Below the pieces are notes generated by a model that was not told where the DNA came from, did not search any database, and was given only the letters and a program-made list of their open reading frames with translations. From Paraphysomonas bandaiensis (taxonomy: Eukaryota; Chrysophyceae): DNA of 64,000 nucleotides. Of the stretch, positions 57,258 to 64,000 are shown piece by piece. The translations under genes were made by a program, and so were the position numbers. Every line of letters begins with the position of its first letter. Position 1 is the stretch's first letter. The stretch lies in NCBI GenBank assembly GCA_965644295.1, contig CBFFRP010000375.1, positions 28,611-92,610 on the forward strand, read 5' to 3'.

Positions 57258-58939
57258 TCATACATTTCCATCATCACCTATCCTGCCTTCCGGAATGTCC
57301 CATTCACCCTCAATTAACGTCCTAATATCAACATAATATAGCTGATGCACCTTATGCAATGGTTGTCTAACAACTAAATTACCGTGCTGATCCCAGCAGA
57401 AACATTCCAAACTCTTACTCAATAGTACATCAAAACCCTTCAAATTCAACGCTGGAACACTTAATATCGTACTACCGCATGATTCTACAATTGCCACTTT
57501 GCCAAGGATTCCTTTAAATATCACATAAAACTTTGACATTGTCGAAGTCTTATTTCCAAACGTCACTGAAATTGGAACGTCCCACTTATATACTTTCATT
57601 TTCAACACCGCAGCAACAATTGGAGGAGTAGTACTGATATTTGCACCTGAATCCACTAGAGCCATACATGCTTCTTTCCATTTATTACTTTGTCCCGTAT
57701 GATCATTGTCAACACATTTCTGAATAACGTTCTGTTGATACTCTACTTGTTGATCACTATCACTGTGTTGCTCATCTTCATAATAATCACAATTACTCTC
57801 CAGATAAGCATCCCATTGATCAGGAGTATATTCCAGAAATTCATTTGCAACTGCACCCATCTCACCCGTAGTAGACACAGCTGAAACTTTCCTTTGTTGT
57901 ACCGGCTGCTGGAACGACTGTCCTGACTTCTTCTCACGATTCCATGTTCGAGTGCCACTCTTGGCAGCAACTGTGCGGTCATCCCATCGTACACGTTTAG
58001 TTCCTTGAGCTGGCACGACAACAGACTTCTGCGTTTGATGAGTACGAGAAACCACCGGACATTCATAAAAATTGTGATATGTAGAATCCCTCTTCGAAGG
58101 CCACCATCTCCGACACTTATAACAATGAGTCGCTGAACATTCATAAAGCGCATGCAACTGTGAACAATTTCTACACTTAATTTGAGATGACTCTGGAGTA
58201 CGCGTCTGAGCTTGAGCCACAAATGACTCACATATTCCAACTTCAGTCAAAGAATTCACAGAACTCCTCCGGGGGGGAGCACCTGAAGCACCAGGAAAAA
58301 CGTACGCAGGAGGATGATTTTTACCTGCCTTTTGTTGCATAGAGTTCGACAGCAAAGATGACGAATCCACAGAATTTGAACCAAGCTGTAATAAGGAATC
58401 ATTGTCGGAATCCGAACATTTATCTTGTAACTGAATAACTCTATTCACTTCATCACACGCCAACGCATACGACATCTCCTCATTCTTATCAATATCAACA
58501 ATCACCGAGGAAAACATAGTACCCCGTAATTTCTCAAATAGCTTACCCTTAAGTTGACTATCTGATAATGGTTTACCCATTTTCCTGAGAATCTTATTCA
58601 ACAAACTTAAAGAAGACATAACATGCTTTGCAGATGGACCATCTTTTGCCTTTGGAATCCTATGTATATCTTCTAATATTTCTGATACAGCTTGTTCTGA
58701 GGTAGTCCCATATGCTTTTCTCATTTCCACACGACATCTCTGTAATTTTCGACGATCATTTGTATCATTGTCCTGTAGAATTTCATCCAATCTAGAAATT
58801 GGATTTTGCCCCAATCTTTCTATATACAAATGAAGTGCCTTTGTACATTTATCATCGTACTCTGCCATACTCTTCTGATAATCAGGAATGACCCTTAATT
58901 CTACAAATGAAAGCTGTTCTCCATTTGCTGCACGTTCTA
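57258..58939 (-). CDS. Copia gag-protease frame of element 2, 5'-truncated
   Basis: About 560 codons. Gag core with long helices; a zinc-binding stretch (CRNCSQLHALYEC and CYKCRRWW) near residue 260; a linker; and protease with catalytic D-S-G in MALVDSGANISTTP. The upstream end is an artificial junction: the sequence changes at 58940 into host promoter copy 3, and no ATG start exists at this end. Stop codon is the TGA at 57258-57260. Confidence 0.85.
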
Positions 58940-60265
58940 ACACTTGTTCTATATCGTATTATACGATGATAAGTATTACTATTGAACGAGCTGGACGACA
59001 CTGAAGAGAAGACAGCAAATGGAACGATGATATCCTCGCATTAAATCATTCATATGAAAGCATAATATATTCATGTTCAAGAACTCCATATCGAGACCAT
59101 TCAAATAATGAAACATATGAACAAGCCCGCATCATATCATCTACAGTATCTCATATATATCATAGTCAAGTCACATTGTCATGAGAGGTCGCAGTGATCC
59201 ACTTCCACTTCATTCATTATTACACTTCAGACTTCTGGCCACAATAGAATAATACAATGTATTTTATATTGTAGTTTTTATTGGAATATAAAACGAAGTC
59301 ACGAGCAGCAGATTATTACCAGTATATATTTAAATTTCATCTCAGTCACTTATACACAGTTGCCCTTTACTCTGGAATATCATACCAGTGATATCCTCAG
59401 CTACTGTATATTATCTTTGCTCATTATTACCATGTCATCTGGGCCTGAGTTATCTGCAGCTGCAATGATAAAACGATTTCGTGAAGGCAAACCAATGAGT
59501 CGTGAAGAGCGTAGGACCAGAGACATTGGTGAGATGTGGTGGATAGATAAAGATAAACCCTTGGAGGATGATAATTCAGATAGCATTGAATCACTTCCTC
59601 GTCCTTCTCCGCTGAAACCTATGAATCAATCCCGGCCCACTGATGTAGATAAGTTTAAGGACGATCTTGACCCATTGTCACATTACAGATTCTCGGATTC
59701 ATTTGATAACAGAAGAAGTAACAGAGGAAAGCAGGAAGTAAAGAATCTTTCATGGCGTCACGAATCTATTGACGATCTTATAGCTGGTGACATAAGTGAT
59801 ACGCATAGAATGGCTCCAATATTCCGTAGTAGTGGGTCGCAGAGCAAATATTTCCGAAATGATGATACCGCTAAAGGGAGAACACACAGTTCACTACTAA
59901 ATGATTCATATGAGTTCAAGCACCCAAGTGTAATGGATAGTTTGGAAGGTAATAGGGATGTACTGCACACACGTGATGGCCTGGGTGTTTCTGTGGACAC
60001 ACTAGGCAGTGCCGGGTTTAAAGCTCTACTAGCTCCTCATCTGAAACTAGATGGAAAGGATATTACGCCGACTGTGGTAGATGGAGGTACTAAAATGGAT
60101 GATATCAATTCAGGCCTTGAAGTGCTTATTAAAACACTTGGAGGGCGACAAGAGAAGTTTCTGACGGAACATGGGGTGGATGAAACCGTCACACAAGTAA
60201 GTTGGCATCTCGCACGCGATTAGTAGTATGCTCATGTATATACATGTACATATATTTATATGTCT
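58940..60265. repeat. Segmental duplication copy 3 (of 42472-43793)
   Basis: Carries a 3-bp insertion (GAC near 58996) and a 1-bp insertion relative to copy 1, otherwise nearly identical. It starts 38 bp upstream of the BEACH-like ATG, so that gene is absent here, while the whole first exon and first 69 bases of the intron of the unknown gene are present. Confidence 0.94.
59432..60196 (+). CDS. First exon of the unknown gene, copy 3
   Basis: 255 codons encoding the same residues as exon 42960-43724, with the same GTAAGT donor. The following intron is interrupted at 60265 by the Gypsy 3' LTR; whether exon 2 exists beyond that element cannot be seen. If unspliced, translation would stop at 60223. 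Confidence 0.75.
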
Positions 60266-60904
60266 GTAACTTTTCTGTGCCCGCAGATGACTCACAAACC
60301 GTGACTCAACTCTGAATGGACCAAGAAAAGATGATCTCTTGTCTAAACTCTACAACCCACCAAAATAGTATCCGCCAGCGGGCTGCGATACTGTCCAGGG
60401 CGCAACGACGGGCGCACTGCCAGAAACACTAACAAACCGTAGGTGCTCTTTAAGAAAAGTAAATTATAAAGTCAGCGACAAGAATGAGCAAACACCCATC
60501 TCGTTCAACGTAGATCAACACTACACTACGATCAACACTTCACACTCGAAAAACAATATTCACGTACTAAAACCAATATTCACATACGAAAACTTCGACT
60601 ATCTACGAAATCACGTATTTTGTACTAAAACTTCGAAGTTCTGGACTTCAGTCCAAATCAAATGTGAATCGCCGTCAGAAACTGAAAAACGTATCTCAGC
60701 TACTAAACTGAAAGCCTCGAATGTCGTAAACTGATAAAGGTAAGTCCCAAATACAGTGAATATACCCTGTATATGACAACCTCTATATGCATATGTATAC
60801 CATATATATACCATATACTGCTCCAGATATATACGATATATACACACTATATACAGCACAGTATTCTATATACAAATACACGCAGTGTATACTGCTGCGT
60901 GACA
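60265..60904 (-). repeat. Putative 3' LTR of the Gypsy element
   Basis: 640 bp. Starts TGTCACGCAGC on the minus strand right after the purine tract and ends GAAAAGTTACA, where the host intron copy resumes. TG...CA termini fit. The partner LTR is not in the window. Confidence 0.72.
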
Positions 60905-60930
60905 CTACCCTCTTTTTCCTTCCAACGGAT

Positions 60931-61004
60931 AAGAGATTCCGGAAATTAGGAAAATTCTAAATTAAGAGATTCCGGAAATTAGGAAAATTCTAAATTAAGA
61001 GAGG
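60931..61004. repeat. 33-bp direct tandem repeat
   Basis: AAGAGATTCCGG...TTCTAAATT occurs at 60931 and 60964, with a partial third start at 60997. The stop codon of the Gypsy polyprotein falls in the last unit. Confidence 0.92.
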
Positions 61005-64000
61005 ATATTGGGAAATTTGGCACAGAAGGCGGAGTCTACCAGAACCATGGTGTCAGGGTTAAAATCTCGTGTAGTTCCATAGTTCTGGACATCATAGGCT
61101 GACCATTCAAAAGTAGAGTTAAAGAGAGAACAATACACATCAATAGTGATCCTTTTGCGGCCCGCCCAACGCTTATAGACACATTGAACTACATAAAGAG
61201 TATCATATGCATTAGGTAATTCTAAAGCGTCATAGAAGTCTGCACCCCACGCTCGAAGATTAACAAAGACAACGTCTCCAGGTATCACAGTGGATATAAC
61301 ACACTTCTTGAGTTTAGTCTTCTGTTGCACTGCTTCCTTTGCAGAAAAACGTAAGGGAAACAATTCAGGGACACTGAAAATATATTCATGAAAAGCTTCA
61401 CTTGTCGCAAGATCAGTAGAGTATGGCATCCACAACAACGATTGATCGGAGAAGAGAACTCTGAAATCCATAGTAGTTCTTTTTTCGGGGTCCCCTCTAT
61501 AAGCCACCACTTTGTCAAGAGAAAATTGCCTATAGTCAATCATTGCTATGCGAAAAGCCTCCTCCTTGCTACCAAAGAATGGCTTCAACCAAGACATATG
61601 TAACGTCACATCAAACCGCATTACTAAATGAGTACAAATAACATCGGCCTTGTACGTGGATACTACTTCATACGGTCCTTTGAATCGAGGATATAATTTG
61701 GACGGCTTATGTTTCGTTACATCCAGTTTAAACAAAACAAGCTGGCCTGGTTGATATTGAGTCATTTTCTCTGCTGGGGTTTTGGACATACGTTTATTCT
61801 GAATTTTCTTCTGAACTTCACACGCAATTTTCCTGATAGCTTTAAGGTTATCATTGAAATTGGAAATATAAGTCGAAGAAGCAAATTCATCTGAAGAACT
61901 GTCAGGGATATGAAAATACTTTGAATCCATTGTTCCAAACGTAAACTCAAAAGGTGAAAGACCCGTCTCACTTGAAATTTCATCGTTGAGAATAAATTGT
62001 ATCAACAAATAGCATTCTGGGTCACTCCAATTTTCTAATCTTTCGTCATGAACCAATGCACTAAGAAAACGCAATAATTCCCGATTACTTCGTTCCACCA
62101 TGTTGGACTCATGTCTATTCACTAACGACATTCTAAAACGGACTCCAAACCATTTCAGGAGTAACTGAACAACCCTAGCTGTGATATTCGAACCTGGATC
62201 CGATACCATCACTTCAGAAATTCCATATGTGACAAAGTAACTGAACAAAGCACGTGCCACTCCCTCTGCTGAGTAATTACGAGCTGGATATATTCCTACT
62301 AGGCGAGATGGTAATTGTTTCACCACATGAATACAACAATAACCATTAGCATCTACCGGAGTAACAGTCAATGTATCGAAACCCACAAAATGTCTGCAAT
62401 TATCAAGATTTAATGCTCTTATCGGTGCTTGCAACGATGTACTCATATCATAACCTAACTTTTGACAAATAGGACATCGATCAATAAAATCTTGGATAAT
62501 TTCTGTTGTCAAGGTATGACCCGGAAATACCTTACTAAGTTTCAACCATGTTCTCTTAGCTCCGTGATGACCCATTCTACCATTGTGTACTAGATCAAAA
62601 GCTTCTTTTAGAGACTTTGGCTGTAAATTCTGACTAGCTAACTCATCCAAGGCTTTGACTAGTTCCTCTGGGAATTCTGAAACACAAGCAAGATCATCTG
62701 CCTCCGCTGACAACATACCACTCTCATCATACATAAAAAGTTGGTCTTCCGACAACAGACTAGAATTCTCATACTCCACTCCTAGACACAATTCAATATC
62801 TGAACATGAATCTTCAAGACAAAGATCTAACAACATGACACAAGAAGCTGCTCTCTCCTGTCCCATTCTTGATAACCAATCCGCGAAACGATTTAGTTTA
62901 CCTTTGAAATGTAACAAATCCATATCAAAGTTTTGCATGAACATTCTCATTCGAACTATTCGGTCAACCACTGAAATTTCCATCCACTTTAGATTTGCAT
63001 GATCCGTCATAATCGTAAAGTGTTTTCCTCTCAAGTAGTACGACAACTTAAAGATAGAATAGAATATTCCAAAACATTCCTTGTCTATAGTTGACCATTT
63101 GAAAGCAAGATCTGAAAATTTTTTAGAAACCATAGCTATGACCTGAAAAATCTCCTCGTTGTTCTCATTAATAAAAATCTGAATAAGAACACCACCACAT
63201 GCATACTCAGACGCATCAGTCATTAAAATCCACCTGAGATTATAATCTGGATGGTATAGCATCATTGAACGCAAAATAGCTTCCTTAAAAACCTCAAACT
63301 CATGACGATAATCAACTTTCCAAGTACTCTCATCCCAGTTGAAACCCTTTCTAGTTGTATCGTTCAAGTAATGAGTCAAATCACTGTACAGAGGAATAAA
63401 CGGCTTGAAGTAAATCGCCGCTCCTAGAAACCGCTGCATCTCTCTAGTCTTATTCTTGCCTTCTGGAAACGGAATTGACGTCACTGCACTTTTACGCTGA
63501 TCCGTTAGACAATATGTATTATCCTTACAAAGATATCCGAAGAACTCAACTGAAGAAAATCCAAACTTACTTTTTGACAACTTTAACACAATGTTATAAT
63601 ATTTGCACTTCTCAATGACCAACTTCAATTTCTGAAATGCATCCTCATAATCATATGCAAGTAACAATAGATTGTCGAAAATTACAACCATCCACTCCGA
63701 GTATTCAGCAAAGACATCATAAACTATTTGCATTAGAACACCACTAGCCGGAGAGACACCTTCTGGAAGAAACATTGGCTCAAATTGGCCCCATGGGGTC
63801 TGAACTGACAACAACGCTGATGTTTCATTGTGTAATCTTATACCATGGAACGCATTGCATATATCAAGATCAACAAAGATTTTATATCCTACCGCTTTAT
63901 GTAACTCGGTAATCACATCAGGGATCGGATAATGCGGTGAAAGAATCTCCTTATTAATCCTTCTATAGTCTCCACAAATTCTGATGAAAGGTTTCGTTGC
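60995..64000 (-). CDS. Gypsy RT-RNase H-integrase polyprotein (partial, N-terminus outside window)
   Basis: Open for 1002 codons from the window edge. The GTG at 63916 is not a start: the frame continues to 64000 with the RT block KPFIRICGDYRRIN and HYPIPD. RT: VDLDICNAFHGI (first catalytic Asp), QTPWGQFEP, and motif C as VVIFDNLLLLA, i.e. F-D-N where Y-x-D-D is usual. VEFFGYLCKDN and FLGAAIYFKPFI follow. RNase H: LMTDASEYACGG, STIDKECFG, FTIMTDHANLKW, with active-site acids present. Integrase: H-x-H and CPICQK zinc finger, core Asp in VGFDTLTV and VSDPGSN, Glu in NMVERSN. The C-terminus has a chromo/GPY-like KGPYEVVSTYK. No frameshift, so likely a recent copy. Confidence 0.92.
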   Translation of the reverse strand, partial: ATKPFIRICGDYRRINKEILSPHYPIPDVITELHKAVGYKIFVDLDICNAFHGIRLHNETSALLSVQTPWGQFEPMFLPEGVSPASGVLMQIVYDVFAEYSEWMVVIFDNLLLLAYDYEDAFQKLKLVIEKCKYYNIVLKLSKSKFGFSSVEFFGYLCKDNTYCLTDQRKSAVTSIPFPEGKNKTREMQRFLGAAIYFKPFIPLYSDLTHYLNDTTRKGFNWDESTWKVDYRHEFEVFKEAILRSMMLYHPDYNLRWILMTDASEYACGGVLIQIFINENNEEIFQVIAMVSKKFSDLAFKWSTIDKECFGIFYSIFKLSYYLRGKHFTIMTDHANLKWMEISVVDRIVRMRMFMQNFDMDLLHFKGKLNRFADWLSRMGQERAASCVMLLDLCLEDSCSDIELCLGVEYENSSLLSEDQLFMYDESGMLSAEADDLACVSEFPEELVKALDELASQNLQPKSLKEAFDLVHNGRMGHHGAKRTWLKLSKVFPGHTLTTEIIQDFIDRCPICQKLGYDMSTSLQAPIRALNLDNCRHFVGFDTLTVTPVDANGYCCIHVVKQLPSRLVGIYPARNYSAEGVARALFSYFVTYGISEVMVSDPGSNITARVVQLLLKWFGVRFRMSLVNRHESNMVERSNRELLRFLSALVHDERLENWSDPECYLLIQFILNDEISSETGLSPFEFTFGTMDSKYFHIPDSSSDEFASSTYISNFNDNLKAIRKIACEVQKKIQNKRMSKTPAEKMTQYQPGQLVLFKLDVTKHKPSKLYPRFKGPYEVVSTYKADVICTHLVMRFDVTLHMSWLKPFFGSKEEAFRIAMIDYRQFSLDKVVAYRGDPEKRTTMDFRVLFSDQSLLWMPYSTDLATSEAFHEYIFSVPELFPLRFSAKEAVQQKTKLKKCVISTVIPGDVVFVNLRAWGADFYDALELPNAYDTLYVVQCVYKRWAGRKRITIDVYCSLFNSTFEWSAYDVQNYGTTRDFNPDTMVLVDSAFCAKFPNILS

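Larger units (their letters stand above)
51678..58939 (-). mobile_element. Copia retrotransposon element 2, 5'-truncated
   Basis: Minus-strand element: 3' LTR 51678-52175, purine tract at 52176-52187 (GGGGGGGCAGT on the minus strand), a minisatellite 52192-53980 between the coding end and the purine tract, INT-RT-RNase H frame 54096-57257, and gag-protease frame 57258-58939. The 5' LTR and gag start are missing: at 58939/58940 gag is fused to a third copy of the host segment. It therefore cannot be an intact insertion. Confidence 0.88.
60265..64000 (-). mobile_element. Ty3/Gypsy LTR retrotransposon, inserted in an intron copy, runs off the window
   Basis: Minus-strand element. Visible from the window edge: RT, RNase H, integrase and C-terminal extension (60995-64000), a 33-bp tandem repeat at the coding end, purine tract GGAAGGAAAAAGAGGG (60907-60922), and a putative 3' LTR (60265-60904). 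Gag, protease and 5' LTR lie outside the window. Confidence 0.88.

Overview
This window is nuclear DNA from a eukaryote. Genes carry short spliceosomal introns (mostly 42-60 nt, GT...AG), are AT-rich and loosely spaced, and are interleaved with LTR retrotransposons, inverted repeats and a degenerate Tc1/mariner copy. Host gene content (MCM9, TFIIS, HIG1-type protein, mitochondrial carrier, GH5 glucanase, a very large BEACH-family-like scaffold) and the style of the Gypsy and Copia polyproteins fit a heterotrophic protist; a stramenopile (oomycete-like) is my best guess, by inference only.

Layout. 1-3325: a terminal-inverted-repeat element with ~600 bp arms that carries a tRNA-Ile(AAU) gene; a second copy of that tRNA lies at 5513-5586. 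5937-6659: two-exon HIG1-like gene. 7718-8747 (-): three-exon mitochondrial carrier. 9366-10799 (+): secreted GH5 exo-beta-1,3-glucanase type enzyme. 11385-12416 (-): METTL21-type methyltransferase. 12.6-13.8 kb: dead mariner-type transposase. 13.9-15.9 kb: large fold-back structure. 16.5-25.6 kb: degenerate, inverted Gypsy sequence with a young 5.3 kb Copia element (identical LTRs, 5-bp TSD) nested in one arm. 26127-29082 (+): ten-exon MCM9. 30371-42434 (-): 19-exon gene for a ~3710-residue BEACH-family-like protein that lacks the PH-BEACH-WD40 end. 42960-45095 (+): divergent two-exon gene of unknown function. 45.5-48.2 kb: deleted Copia fragment with a 459 bp/459 bp palindrome, flanked by 114 bp direct repeats. 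48371-49406 (-): four-exon TFIIS. 50359-51678 and 58940-60265: two near-identical partial copies of the divergent-promoter region, separated by a second Copia element (3' LTR 51678-52175, a 129-bp higher-order minisatellite inside the element, gag-PR / TGA / INT-RT-RH reading frames, 5' end lost). 60265-64000: a Gypsy element (-) inserted in the intron of the third copy and running off the window.

The host genes do not form a pathway. Common threads are DNA replication/repair (MCM9), transcription elongation (TFIIS), mitochondria (carrier, HIG1) and vesicle traffic (BEACH-like). The most striking property is structural: repeated inverted duplications with 44-245 bp loops, plus recent >99% identical duplications of the 5' ends of two genes, all embedded in retroelements. 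Exon coordinates were derived by hand from splice consensus and reading-frame continuity; total coding length is a multiple of three for every multi-exon model given.
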